Below, one piece after another: positions 25,129-34,174 of a stretch of DNA of 64,000 bases. Made by a program: the position numbers and the translations under genes. Source of the DNA: Polaribacter sp. GTDB taxonomy: Bacteria > Bacteroidota > Bacteroidia > Flavobacteriales > Flavobacteriaceae. Below the pieces are notes generated by a model. The model was not told the DNA's origin. It did not search any database and was given only the letters and a program-made list of their open reading frames with translations. Positions within the stretch are counted from its first letter, which is position 1. Every line of letters begins with the position of its first letter. Where the stretch lies: assembly GCA_028343155.1 (NCBI GenBank), contig JAOLXX010000004.1, positions 59,082 through 123,081 of the forward strand. Reading direction: 5' to 3'.

Positions 25129-27707
25129 TTTACAATAATTTTAGTCGTTCCCAATATCATTCCATCTCTTAAAATACTCAATAGATAAATTCCAGAATTC
25201 TTTATGTTATTTATTTCTAGAACTCCTGTTCCACTTTTTTCTCTAACAAATTGTCCAGTCATTGAAAATAATTTAACCTGATACTTTTCTAAATTTGTAG
25301 ATATTACAGAGAAATTACCATCGTTAGGGTTTGAACTGACATAATAACCTAAATCTTTCAATTCTATATCTTGAGTATTTAATGTAGCTCCGCAACTTTC
25401 ATCAAAACTAGTTGTAGGATCATCTGTAGCAAATGGATTTATATTCGGATTGGTATCATCACAATCATATGATGCTACAAAACCATCTCCATCTTCATCA
25501 ACATCACTTAAAGCACCAGCGCTACTAATAAAACTATCATTAAAATTACCTTTCATACATCTAGAAATTTGCGGAAAATCTTGCGTTACCACATAATAAT
25601 ATTCAAAAATTTCTTCGCCTTGAGCTGTTGTTAATGTAATAGAAGCTTCAATTCCATTACATTCATCCAAATCTCCCTTTCCTGCTATATATTCAAAATC
25701 ATTAGTGTATTTCCCTGAATAAGAACCACAAGGAGCACTAATTCCATCTCCAGGTCTTAAACCACTTTTTAACTGAAAGCTAGGAAACATTTCTTTGATA
25801 TTGCCTTCTTTATCTGGTCCAAAACGATATACAATTGGAAAACCATCTGACGCCCAACCTACTTGTAAAACTTCTGTAGGAATAGTATTTGTTGTAGAAG
25901 TTTCTGTTCTTAATCCTTCTACATACTCAAACATATTTCCATGATAATGATAACCAGAATTAGGATTTACGTGTGCAGAAGCACAATCTAAACCAACATA
26001 ATCTCTTCCATTTCCAATATTTGTAGTTGGTTCAAATACCCAATCCCAATTGTATTCTCCAGTAGTTGTATTTTCAAAAATAAAAGGGGTAGCTGGAGCA
26101 GGCATCATATATATTCCGTTTAAAGCAATCCCAAAAAAGTTAACAGGTCTTCCATTAGTTCGTGTTAAACTTGTAACTTCTCCAGATAATTCGGGTTCTA
26201 AATCAAATCGATAAACTCTATAGTATGGCTCTGGTATTCTATTAGAAACATAACAAAAATTATGATTCGGATAATTGTTAGAATATACTACTCTTTCTTC
26301 TCCTTCTAAAAACTCATAATAAACACTTGGGTTAGATGGTGTACCACAACAATCTATATTATCATAACTTAAAACATCTGAAGTACCACAAGTATTATTA
26401 CAATCGTCAATGGAAGTTTCTGTTCCGTTTTTAATACCATCATTACAAGACCAATCATTTCTGATTGTTTGTGCTTCTTGCTGTAACATGGTTTTTATCG
26501 TTTCTTGCTCTGTAGTTAGGCTTCCTATTAAATTAGTTTCCTCTTTAATATCTGTAATAATATTATAAAATTCTTCACTTCCGTTTTCATCTTCAATTAA
26601 CTTGTAAGTATCATTTCTAGTTGCCCAATACTCTACACCACCACTTTCATAATCTGTATAATTTATTTGTTTTGAAATTTGATTTTCAAACGACAACGCA
26701 GGTTTTAAACTGAAACTATTATCAGTTCCGCCTAATACTTGTACTCCTGCCAACTCTAAAATTGTAGCATGTAAATCAGCAGCTTGCACCAAACTTGCTT
26801 CTACTTCGTTTACTCTTTCTACAGATTTACCAGTAATAATCATTGGTACACGAATTCCACCTTCATACATCGAAGATTTTGCATGACCACGTGGCCAATA
26901 ATTATTTGCTGCACCTGGTGTACCGTTATCTCCAATAAAAATAATTACTGTATTTTCTATGGTTTCATCGTCCATACTTTCTAAAAGCCTATTAATTTCA
27001 TAATCCATATTCTCGATCATAGATAAATAAGTCGTTCTTGTATCTGTCGGTGTAGTTGTATATGTCGTATTTGGTGGTGTTTGAAAAGGTGAATGTGGTG
27101 CAACATGAGCTAACCATAAAAACCAAGGTTTTGTTTGATCTGCCACCCACGAAATTGCTTTATTAGTAAAATGAGTGGTTGCATATTCGGTAATTTGTTT
27201 ATCATTTCCTGATGAATTTGTTTTAGTCCAATTGTAGTAGTCATCAACTGCAGAAGTAAATACACCCTCATAAAAAGGAACACCAGAATCTGTTGGATGG
27301 CTAGAATTACTGCTATTACTACCTCCAAGATGCCATTTTCCAATAACAGCCATACTATAATCTGTAGGGCTTTCCTCTTTTATTTTTGTAAATATTGAAG
27401 TGTGACTGGTATCTAAAATGATTGGAGGTCTCATTACGCCAGTTTTAATTCCATATTTTCCACTCATAATTGCAGCTCTGGTTGGAGTACATTGAGGTGC
27501 TACCCAACAATTGGTAAAAGAAAGTCCTTTTTCTCTAAATGAATCTAATGTTGGTGTTATTGGTAAGTCGCCCGTAATTCCAAATCCTGGAGTCGAATCA
27601 ATCCCCATATCATCTGCTATAATTAGCAATATATTTGGACTTTGTTGTTGGCTAAATAATGAGGTTGTAAAAAAGAATAAGATTAAAATTATTTGGAAAA
27701 CTCTCAT
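25125..27707 (-). CDS. T9SS-secreted fusion: sulfatase + YHYH domain + MopE-like motif
   Basis: 860 residues. Signal peptide (residues 1-19). The sulfatase domain spans about 22-415, with metal-site ADDMG (31-35), the CTPTRA motif giving formylglycine at C73, KWHLGG (124-129) and the metal-site GDNG (259-262). A cysteine-rich linker at 421-454 (CNDGIKNG, CNNTC, IDCC) follows. A YHYH-protein domain spans about 465-720, with GYHYHGN at 585-591 and conserved DCASAHVNP. A MopE-type motif DEDGDGFVASYDCDD (738-751) precedes the type A sorting domain (782-860). The YHYH function is unknown to me. No canonical PUL (polysaccharide utilization locus) genes lie nearby. The length is unusual, because sulfatases are normally 450-600 residues. 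Confidence 0.85.
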   Translation of the reverse strand: MRVFQIILILFFFTTSLFSQQQSPNILLIIADDMGIDSTPGFGITGDLPITPTLDSFREKGLSFTNCWVAPQCTPTRAAIMSGKYGIKTGVMRPPIILDTSHTSIFTKIKEESPTDYSMAVIGKWHLGGSNSSNSSHPTDSGVPFYEGVFTSAVDDYYNWTKTNSSGNDKQITEYATTHFTNKAISWVADQTKPWFLWLAHVAPHSPFQTPPNTTYTTTPTDTRTTYLSMIENMDYEINRLLESMDDETIENTVIIFIGDNGTPGAANNYWPRGHAKSSMYEGGIRVPMIITGKSVERVNEVEASLVQAADLHATILELAGVQVLGGTDNSFSLKPALSFENQISKQINYTDYESGGVEYWATRNDTYKLIEDENGSEEFYNIITDIKEETNLIGSLTTEQETIKTMLQQEAQTIRNDWSCNDGIKNGTETSIDDCNNTCGTSDVLSYDNIDCCGTPSNPSVYYEFLEGEERVVYSNNYPNHNFCYVSNRIPEPYYRVYRFDLEPELSGEVTSLTRTNGRPVNFFGIALNGIYMMPAPATPFIFENTTTGEYNWDWVFEPTTNIGNGRDYVGLDCASAHVNPNSGYHYHGNMFEYVEGLRTETSTTNTIPTEVLQVGWASDGFPIVYRFGPDKEGNIKEMFPSFQLKSGLRPGDGISAPCGSYSGKYTNDFEYIAGKGDLDECNGIEASITLTTAQGEEIFEYYYVVTQDFPQISRCMKGNFNDSFISSAGALSDVDEDGDGFVASYDCDDTNPNINPFATDDPTTSFDESCGATLNTQDIELKDLGYYVSSNPNDGNFSVISTNLEKYQVKLFSMTGQFVREKSGTGVLEINNIKNSGIYLLSILRDGMILGTTKIIVK

Positions 27708-27910
27708 TGTAATTGTTTTTGATTAATCAAGTTAAAAAATAAATGAATGATATTTAAAATTTCTCTCTTATATAAATATAGACTTCCTATTTTGCCGAAG
27801 GTTTAAATATTGGTGACAATTTAACTAACAAATGTTAAATGGACTCATAATTTCTAAAGAATTAGATATTATTTGTAAAAATGAAACTATTTTAGCAAAA
27901 AACTTTAAAA

Positions 27911-28201
27911 GTGAATAAACTCACAGATTTTGAAATAGAAAGGAGATTAGAATCTTTACAAGATTGGGATTTTTATGAAAATGCAATACACACAGATTTC
28001 GAATTTGATAATTTTAAAGATTGTATGTCTGCAATGAATCGGATTGCATTTGAGTGCGAAGCTTTAAATCATCATCCAGAATGGACAAATAATTACAACA
28101 CTTTAGACATTACTCTAAAAACACATGATGCTGGTGGTGTAACAGAATTAGATTTTAAATTAGCAAAAGCTATTAATATAATTGTAGAAGTTGAAGATTA
28201 A
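27911..28201 (+). CDS. phhB: 4a-hydroxytetrahydrobiopterin dehydratase
   Basis: 96 residues, the pterin-4a-carbinolamine dehydratase fold. It recycles the pterin cofactor of aromatic amino acid hydroxylases. The catalytic motif lies in CEALNHHPEWTNNYNTLDI (the conserved H-H-P-E-W), followed by TLKTHDAGGVTELDFKLA. The start codon is GTG at 27911, because no better ATG is in frame. The next gene starts 5 bases after the stop, so it is the first gene of a short run with DUF6452 and DUF6048. No phenylalanine hydroxylase is in the window. Confidence 0.9.
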   Translation: MNKLTDFEIERRLESLQDWDFYENAIHTDFEFDNFKDCMSAMNRIAFECEALNHHPEWTNNYNTLDITLKTHDAGGVTELDFKLAKAINIIVEVED

Positions 28202-28205
28202 TTTT

Positions 28206-28691
28206 ATGAGAAAAATATTTCCAATTATTTTTTTGTCAATCCTCATTATTTCCGCCTGTGAAAAAGATGACTTTTGTGTTCAAAACCCAATAACACCCAA
28301 TTTGATTTTACGCTTTTATGAGGATGCAAATAGAGAAAATTTAAAAGAAGTTATGCGTTTATCTGTTTGGGCTGAAGGAAAAGACACAATACAAAGCTAT
28401 AAAAGCATCGATACCGATAGTATTGCTATTCCTTTAAATTCTGTTGAAAATAAGACGATTTATCACCTAAAAATGAATAATATAGATGGAGTAATTGCCA
28501 ATAACCAAACTGCAACCTTTACTATTGAATACCTAACAAAAGAAGAATATGTTTCTAGATCTTGTGGTTTTAAAATCATTTTTAATGAGGTTGATTTTTC
28601 ATCAGACAATACTTGGATTAAAGCTTTTACGCCGAATACATTAACAACAATAGCAAATCAAAATGCAGCACATGTACAAATATTTCATTAG
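28206..28691 (+). CDS. DUF6452 family lipoprotein
   Basis: 161 residues. The open frame begins with TTG at 28191, but ATG at 28206 opens a clean lipoprotein signal peptide (MRKIFPIIFLSILIISAC, lipid-bearing Cys18), so I choose it. The mature part is a small beta-rich domain (ITPNLILRFYEDANREN, IAIPLNSVENKTIYHL, FTIEYLTKEEYVSRSCGF) matching DUF6452. It precedes DUF6048, its usual partner in flavobacteria. Function unknown, possibly outer-membrane assembly with the partner (inferred from co-occurrence). Confidence 0.8.
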   Translation: MRKIFPIIFLSILIISACEKDDFCVQNPITPNLILRFYEDANRENLKEVMRLSVWAEGKDTIQSYKSIDTDSIAIPLNSVENKTIYHLKMNNIDGVIANNQTATFTIEYLTKEEYVSRSCGFKIIFNEVDFSSDNTWIKAFTPNTLTTIANQNAAHVQIFH

Positions 28692-29379
28692 CATTTATTT
28701 TCTTTTTGTTTTTGTTAATGGATTTTCACAAGAACAAGAAAATGACAAAATCATTGCAACGAAAATAGACACCATCATCTATAAAACGAATTATGGGTTA
28801 AGAGTAGGGATTGACATTAGTAAACCTATAAAAGCACAATTTAGGGGTGGGTATAGTGGTTTCGAAATTGTGGGAGATTATAGAATTAAAAAAAATCTCT
28901 ATATCGCAGCAGAAGTTGGCTATGAAAAAGAAACTACGAAAGAAGATTATACAAACTCTACAGCGAAAGGAAATTATATGAGATTGGGATTCAATTATAA
29001 CGCCTACAAAAATTGGTTAGATATGAATAATGAAATATTTTTAGGGTATCGTTATGGATTTAGCCTTTTTGAGCAAATCTTAAATAGCTTCAGCCCCAAT
29101 GTAAATACGCAATATTTTCCTGCAAATGAAATTACAAATTCGGCAATTTCAAAAAACCTAAATGCACATTGGTCTGAGTTTTTAATTGGTTTTAGAACTG
29201 AAACCTTCAAAAATTTCTTTATCACTCTTAGTGGTTCCTATAAAATTATGACAAGCTTAAAAGAACCTGACAGTTTTAAAACGTTATTTTCTCCAGGGTT
29301 TAATAGAATATTTGAAAGTAAGACTGGTTTTGGGTTCAACTATACACTTACCTACTTAATTCCTTTTAAAAAGAAGTAA
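28672..29379 (+). CDS. DUF6048 family outer-membrane beta-barrel-like protein
   Basis: About 235 residues. ATGs at 28663 and 28672 are both possible. The second opens a proper signal peptide (MYKYFISIYFLFVFVNGFSQ), and either start overlaps the end of the DUF6452 gene. The mature part has alternating beta-strand patterns ending in aromatic residues (NLYIAAEVGYEKETT, NYMRLGFNYNAYKNW, EIFLGYRYGFSL). It ends in TGFGFNYTLTYLIPFKKK, as outer-membrane barrel proteins do. It forms a conserved pair with DUF6452. Its cargo and role are unknown. Confidence 0.8.
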   Translation: MYKYFISIYFLFVFVNGFSQEQENDKIIATKIDTIIYKTNYGLRVGIDISKPIKAQFRGGYSGFEIVGDYRIKKNLYIAAEVGYEKETTKEDYTNSTAKGNYMRLGFNYNAYKNWLDMNNEIFLGYRYGFSLFEQILNSFSPNVNTQYFPANEITNSAISKNLNAHWSEFLIGFRTETFKNFFITLSGSYKIMTSLKEPDSFKTLFSPGFNRIFESKTGFGFNYTLTYLIPFKKK

Positions 29380-29381
29380 AA

Positions 29382-30329
29382 ATGACCAAAATACCGAGCG
29401 TTGATTTAACCGATTTTCTTTCTACAGATAAAAATAAAAAACAAAAATTTATTAATGAAATAGGGCACGCATTTCAAAATATCGGTTTTGTCGCTTTAAA
29501 GGGGCACTTTTTAAAGGAAGGGTTAGTAGAAAAATTATATACAGAAATAAAAAGTTTTTTTGATTTACCATTAGCAACAAAAAAAAAATACGAAATACCT
29601 GGTATTGGTGGACAACGCGGCTATGTTTCTTTTGGAAAAGAAGCTGCAAAAGGCAGAAAAGAAGGAGATTTAAAAGAGTTTTGGCATTTTGGACAATATG
29701 TAGATGAAACCTCTAAATACGCAATTCAATATCCTAAAAATGTCCATGTAGATGAATTAAAAGAATTCAATGCAGTGGGTAAGCAAACTTATCAAATGTT
29801 AGAAAAAACGGCCAAATATGTATTGCATTCTTTGGCATTATATTTAAAATTAGAAGAAACCTATTTTGATCATTATATCAAAAACGGAAATAGTATTTTA
29901 CGTCCAATTCATTACCCACCGATCCAAACAGCACCAAAAGGAGCTGAAAGAGCTGCTGCTCATGGAGACATTAATTTAATTACATTATTGATGGGTGCTC
30001 AAGGAAAAGGATTGCAAGTACAAGATCATAAAGGAAATTGGATTGACGCAGTAGCAGCAACAGATGAAATCATTATTAATGTTGGAGATATGCTCTCTAG
30101 GCTCAGTAATAATAAGCTGAAATCGACCATTCATCGGGTTGTAAACCCGCCAAAAGAACTCTGGGAAACATCCCGTTATTCGATTCCGTTTTTTATGCAT
30201 CCGATAGCAGAAATGAAGCTCGATGTTTTAGAAAATTGTATCGACGAAAAAAATCCTAAAAAATTTGAAGACATTACTGCAGGCGAGTTTTTAAACCATC
30301 GCTTAAAGGAATTAGGACTTATAAAATAA
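29382..30329 (+). CDS. isopenicillin-N-synthase-family 2-oxoglutarate/Fe(II) oxygenase
   Basis: 315 residues. The N-terminal DIOX_N-type segment (IPSVDLTDFL, GHAFQNIGFVALKGH) precedes a jelly-roll core. The iron ligands are H194 and D196 (AAHGDINLITLL) and H251 (TIHRVVNPP), with R265 in SRYSIPFF to bind the 2-oxoglutarate carboxylate. The family oxidises many substrates, and this one's substrate is unknown. The gene starts 2 bases after the DUF6048 stop, so it is co-transcribed, and it precedes a SUI1 gene by 71 bases. Confidence 0.88.
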   Translation: MTKIPSVDLTDFLSTDKNKKQKFINEIGHAFQNIGFVALKGHFLKEGLVEKLYTEIKSFFDLPLATKKKYEIPGIGGQRGYVSFGKEAAKGRKEGDLKEFWHFGQYVDETSKYAIQYPKNVHVDELKEFNAVGKQTYQMLEKTAKYVLHSLALYLKLEETYFDHYIKNGNSILRPIHYPPIQTAPKGAERAAAHGDINLITLLMGAQGKGLQVQDHKGNWIDAVAATDEIIINVGDMLSRLSNNKLKSTIHRVVNPPKELWETSRYSIPFFMHPIAEMKLDVLENCIDEKNPKKFEDITAGEFLNHRLKELGLIK

Positions 30330-30400
30330 TCAGTTTCCGATTATAAACGGACTAAAAACTGGTACTAAAAACGATTACTGAACACTGCAAACGAAACACA

Positions 30401-30724
30401 ATGGATTTTAAAGAGCAATTAAAAAACCTATTTCCAGAACATGAAGAAAAACTGGAACCAGAAAAAAAGGCAAGTTCTATTTGGTTGCAAGAAGCACCTA
30501 TTATTTGCAAATACGAAAAACGAAAAGGAAAGCCAATTACAATTTTAGAGGGATATACAGGAGCAATTTCTGATTTTAAAATTTTAGCAAAAGAAATTAA
30601 AACCAAACTTTCTGTTGGTGGCAGTTTTAAAGATGAGAAAATCATTATTCAAGGAGATTATAGAGACCGAATCATGACAATGTTAAAGGAAAAAGGTTTT
30701 AAAGTAAAACGTGTTGGTGGGTAA
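30401..30724 (+). CDS. SUI1/eIF1-like translation factor (YciH family)
   Basis: 107 residues. An acidic N-terminus of 35 residues precedes the SUI1 fold: VCKYEKRKGKPITILEGY is approximated here by IICKYEKRKGKPITILEGY, then LAKEIKTKLSVGGSFKDEKI and IIQGDYRDRIMTMLKEKGF. Bacterial YciH relatives modulate initiation fidelity, but the role here is not known. It is the last gene of a likely operon from 27911. An ATG-proximal Shine-Dalgarno is not evident, as is usual in this phylum. Confidence 0.9.
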   Translation: MDFKEQLKNLFPEHEEKLEPEKKASSIWLQEAPIICKYEKRKGKPITILEGYTGAISDFKILAKEIKTKLSVGGSFKDEKIIIQGDYRDRIMTMLKEKGFKVKRVGG

Positions 30725-30905
30725 AACCCCATCGAAATATACTGAGCTATTCATGAAAATAGGCTTTAAAAAATAGCGAAGTAAACTATAAAAAAAGTGA
30801 ATAAAAACACTTCTCTAAAAAGTAAAAGAACTTACTATTAAAATGAAGTAATTCTTATACCATAATTTAAAAAATAAAAACTCAGGTAATTTCATGAAAA
30901 ACAAT
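30725..30905. other. intergenic gap after the SUI1 gene
   Basis: 181 bases of AT-rich DNA. I see no hairpin terminator or open frame of interest. Confidence 0.4.
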
Positions 30906-30913
30906 TATCTTTG
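30906..30913 (+). promoter_or_regulatory. -7 box of the small lipoprotein gene
   Basis: TATCTTTG fits TAnnTTTG and is 20 bases before the ATG at 30933. Confidence 0.55.
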
Positions 30914-30932
30914 AGTTATAAAATTTATCGAG

Positions 30933-31073
30933 ATGAAAAAAATACTATTTATTGCAGTTTGTGTTATAGGAGTCATTTGCTCTTCTTCTTGTAAAAGCAC
31001 GAGTTCTCGTTGTGGATTAGCAGATACCACAACAACGTTTCAAAAAACCTTACAAGAGGTAGATTTTTCCTAA
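30933..31073 (+). CDS. 46-residue predicted lipoprotein
   Basis: A small gene opening MKKILFIAVCVIGVICSS with a lipobox-like SSSC before the mature SCKSTSSRCGLAD, then TTTTFQKTLQEVDFS and TAA. It has its own -7 box, an ATG and a terminator of convincing form at 31106-31133, so it is likely real. No family recognised. It could be an envelope peptide attached by lipid, but its role is unknown. Confidence 0.65.
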   Translation: MKKILFIAVCVIGVICSSSCKSTSSRCGLADTTTTFQKTLQEVDFS

Positions 31074-31105
31074 AAAATAGTTACTTTTTAATTTAACATT
31101 AGATG

Positions 31106-31133
31106 AATTCGCTTTTTATGGCGGATTTTTTTT
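31106..31133 (+). terminator. terminator of the small lipoprotein gene
   Basis: AATTCGC (31106-31112) and GCGGATT (31121-31127) pair with one G-U over an 8-base loop, followed by a run of Ts to 31133. Confidence 0.75.
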
Positions 31134-31228
31134 GTTTAAAACGGCTCTAAAATACAGCAAACTTATTGGCTACAAAAAGAGTTAAGCACAAAGCAGTATA
31201 ATTCTTCAATAACAATCAAAAGCTAAAA

Positions 31229-31891
31229 TCACCATGCGATCTCCTTCATTCCAATAGATTTCAAATACGTATTTGTCTTAGAAAAATGTTTACTTCCAAA
31301 CCAACCTCTCCAAGCTCCCAAAGGGGAAGGATGAGGAGCTGTAAAAACGATATGCTTGTCTGTATTTATCAACTGCATCTTACTTGCAGCGAATTTACCC
31401 CAAAGTAAAAAAACTACATTTTCTTTTTCTTGAGAAATTTGCGCAATCACTTCATCCGTAAAAGTTTCCCACCCCTGCTTCTGATGACTTCCCGCCTCAT
31501 GGGCCCTAACAGTTAAAGTGGCATTTAATAATAAAACACCTTGTTTTGCCCACTTTTCTAAATTCCCACTTTTTGGGTATGCTGTATTCAAATCTGTTGT
31601 CATTTCATTGAAAATATTTTTTAAAGAAGGGGGATGTTTTACGCCTTCTTTCACCGAAAAACATAATCCATTGGCTTGTTCTATTCCATGATATGGATCT
31701 TGGCCAATAATAACTACTTTTAAAGCATTAAAATCACAAAAATCAAACGCAGCAAAAATATCTGATGCATCAGGAAAACACTGTTGGGCTTTATATTCTA
31801 GCGTTACAAAATTGGTCAACTCTGTAAAGTATGATTTCACAAATAAAGGTTGTAAAATATTTTTCCAACTATCCGCTATTTTTACTTGCAT
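31229..31891 (-). CDS. ung: uracil-DNA glycosylase
   Basis: Removes uracil from DNA in base-excision repair. 220 residues, family 1. The water-activating D65 lies in GQDPYHG and H187 in HPSPLGAWRGWFGS, the leucine/DNA-intercalation loop. LCFSV is the uracil-pocket Phe region. It is transcribed away from mutS2, with only 16 bases between the two start codons, so its promoter (31916-31923) falls inside the mutS2 coding region. Confidence 0.97.
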   Translation of the reverse strand: MQVKIADSWKNILQPLFVKSYFTELTNFVTLEYKAQQCFPDASDIFAAFDFCDFNALKVVIIGQDPYHGIEQANGLCFSVKEGVKHPPSLKNIFNEMTTDLNTAYPKSGNLEKWAKQGVLLLNATLTVRAHEAGSHQKQGWETFTDEVIAQISQEKENVVFLLWGKFAASKMQLINTDKHIVFTAPHPSPLGAWRGWFGSKHFSKTNTYLKSIGMKEIAW

Positions 31892-31898
31892 TGTTTAT

Positions 31899-31923
31899 TA
31901 TTTTTGTATGAATATCAAAGATA
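31899..31923. promoter_or_regulatory. interlocked -7 boxes of ung and mutS2
   Basis: Two TAnnTTTG boxes face opposite ways: TATTTTTG on the plus strand at 31899-31906 and TATCTTTG on the minus strand at 31916-31923. The predicted starts (about 31912 plus, about 31910 minus) almost coincide, so polymerases on the two promoters would clash. The plus-strand start would lie 3' of the ATG at 31908. Confidence 0.45.
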
Positions 31924-34136
31924 GTATTTTGAACAAAAGCATTTCCCAAAAAACATTACAAGATTTAGAATTTTCAACAGTTTTAAAACACATTGCAGCA
32001 CATGCAATTTCGGGTTTAGGAAAAGAAAGCATTCTCGAAATTGAACCAATTCTAAACAGAACAGCACTTTTTACAGAGTTGTTTTTGGTCAATGAATATG
32101 TTTCTTCTTTTGAAAGTGAAAACAGGATTCCAAGTCATGTATTTCATAACATTACTGAAAATGTTAAAAGATTAGCGATTGAAAACAGTTTTATTGAAAC
32201 GGATAGTTTTTTAAAGATCGCTGCTACCTCATTATCTGTGAACGAATTAATTATATTTTTCAAGAAATTTAAAATTCAGTTTCCTACTTTTTTTAAACTT
32301 TCTCAAGAAATTGAACATACTACTTTTATAGATACTGAAATAAAAAAAATCATTGATATTTCTGGAGATGTAAAAAACAATGCCTCTTCAGCCTTAAAGC
32401 AGATAAGAAGAGATATTAACAACGTTCGTGGTAAAATTGGAGCAAGCTTTTCTAGTGCATTATCAAAAGCAATTTCAGCAGGTTATTTAGATGACATAAA
32501 AGAAACAGTTGTAGACAATCAACGTGTTTTGGCGGTTGCTGCTATGCATCGGAAAAAAGTTGCAGGTAGTTTAGTGGGGTCCTCAAAATCTGGAAATATC
32601 GTTTATATTGCTCCACAAGCAACACTAACATATTCTAGAGAATATCAAAATTTAATCTATGATGAGCAGCAGGAAGTCATCAAAATTTTACTCAATTTAT
32701 CTGACGTTATTCGTCCTTATGTTTTTTTATTAGAAGCATATCTTACCTTTTTAATACACATTGATGTTATAGGTTCCAAAGCAAAATATGCACAAGAAAT
32801 GAATGCTATTTTGCCAAAAATATCAAAAGAGAAAAAAATTCTTTTTAAAAATGCTTTTCATCCTATTTTACGAAAAAAAAATAAACAGCAAAATATAGAT
32901 ACAATTCCACAAACCATTGAACTCAATAAAGAACAACAAATAATTGTTATTTCTGGACCCAATGCAGGCGGAAAAAGTATTGCACTTAAAACGATTGGTT
33001 TGCTACAAGTTATGCTGCAAAGTGGTGTATTGATTCCTGTAGACGAACGCAGTCAGACCTATATATTTGAGACTATTTTAACGGACATCGGAGACAACCA
33101 ATCAATTGAAAACCAATTAAGTACATACAGCTATCGTTTAAAAAACATGCGCAATTTTTTACGCAGGTGTAATGAAAATACCTTGTTTCTGATTGATGAA
33201 TTTGGTACCGGTTCTGATCCTGAATTAGGTGGTGCCTTAGCAGAAATTTTCTTAGAAGAATTTTATCATAAAAAAGCCTTTGGAATTATCACTACACACT
33301 ACTCCAATTTAAAGGTTTTAGCGAACGAATTACCGTTTGTAACCAATGCAAACATGCAATTTGATGGGCGTTCTTTAGAACCTTTATACAAGTTGTTTGT
33401 TGGGCAAGCAGGAAGTTCTTTTACATTTGAAGTTGCGCAAAAAAATGGCATTCCTTTTAGCGTCATTAACAAAGCCAAGAAACGGGTAGAAACAGAAAAA
33501 ATACGATTAGACAAGACAATTTCGAAACTCCAAAAAGAACGTAATAGGCTTCAGAAAAATTCTGACAACTTAGAAAATCAACACACAAAAGGACAAAAAT
33601 ACATCGATAATTTACAAGAAAAAGAAAACAAGGTGCAAGAAAAATTGGCTAGTTTTCAGGAATTATATGATAAAAATCAGAAAATGCTTTCGCTGGGTAG
33701 AAAGACAAATGAATTACTTCATAAATACTTTCAGACCAATAATAAGAAAGAATTAAATAGTAATTTCAATAAATGGGTGGCAGAATTAAAGGTAAAACAA
33801 GCAAAGAAAAAAGATTTAAAACCCAAAACTAAAGCACAAAAACAGCAAGCGAAAGTTGTGGAACAACAACAACAAAAAAGCATTAAAAAAGTAGAACAAG
33901 AAGTTTTAGAAAAAGTAGTTAAAGTTCGAAAAGAAAAGAAGGTGGAAGCAACAAAAATAGCCACAGAAAAAGCACAGTACGTTTATAAGATTAACGATAG
34001 AGTACGTATTATCGACTCTAATTCTGTGGGAATTATTGATAAAATCGACAAAAAAAATATCACAATTAACTACGGAATTTTCACCACAAAAACTTCCCCT
34101 GGAAAAATAGAATTGGTAGAAAAAGCTAAAAAATAA
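31908..34136 (+). CDS. mutS2: MutS2-family ATPase without an Smr domain
   Basis: 742 residues from ATG 31908. The upstream open frame to 31812 lies over ung and is not used. The MutS clamp and core run to about residue 340, then Walker A ISGPNAGGKSIALKTIG and Walker B LFLIDEFGTGSDPELGG. A long charged coiled coil follows (about 530-690, LQKERNRLQK and Gln/Lys-rich runs), then a KOW/SH3-like tail ending GKIELVEKAKK. The C-terminal Smr nuclease domain of Bacillus and Thermus MutS2 is missing. If the plus -7 box is used, a TTG at 31929 could be the start. MutS2 binds recombination intermediates and stalled ribosomes in other bacteria. Confidence 0.88.
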   Translation: MNIKDSILNKSISQKTLQDLEFSTVLKHIAAHAISGLGKESILEIEPILNRTALFTELFLVNEYVSSFESENRIPSHVFHNITENVKRLAIENSFIETDSFLKIAATSLSVNELIIFFKKFKIQFPTFFKLSQEIEHTTFIDTEIKKIIDISGDVKNNASSALKQIRRDINNVRGKIGASFSSALSKAISAGYLDDIKETVVDNQRVLAVAAMHRKKVAGSLVGSSKSGNIVYIAPQATLTYSREYQNLIYDEQQEVIKILLNLSDVIRPYVFLLEAYLTFLIHIDVIGSKAKYAQEMNAILPKISKEKKILFKNAFHPILRKKNKQQNIDTIPQTIELNKEQQIIVISGPNAGGKSIALKTIGLLQVMLQSGVLIPVDERSQTYIFETILTDIGDNQSIENQLSTYSYRLKNMRNFLRRCNENTLFLIDEFGTGSDPELGGALAEIFLEEFYHKKAFGIITTHYSNLKVLANELPFVTNANMQFDGRSLEPLYKLFVGQAGSSFTFEVAQKNGIPFSVINKAKKRVETEKIRLDKTISKLQKERNRLQKNSDNLENQHTKGQKYIDNLQEKENKVQEKLASFQELYDKNQKMLSLGRKTNELLHKYFQTNNKKELNSNFNKWVAELKVKQAKKKDLKPKTKAQKQQAKVVEQQQQKSIKKVEQEVLEKVVKVRKEKKVEATKIATEKAQYVYKINDRVRIIDSNSVGIIDKIDKKNITINYGIFTTKTSPGKIELVEKAKK

Positions 34137-34174
34137 ATTTTTTAACTCAATAAAAACGTATTCAAAATATTTAA

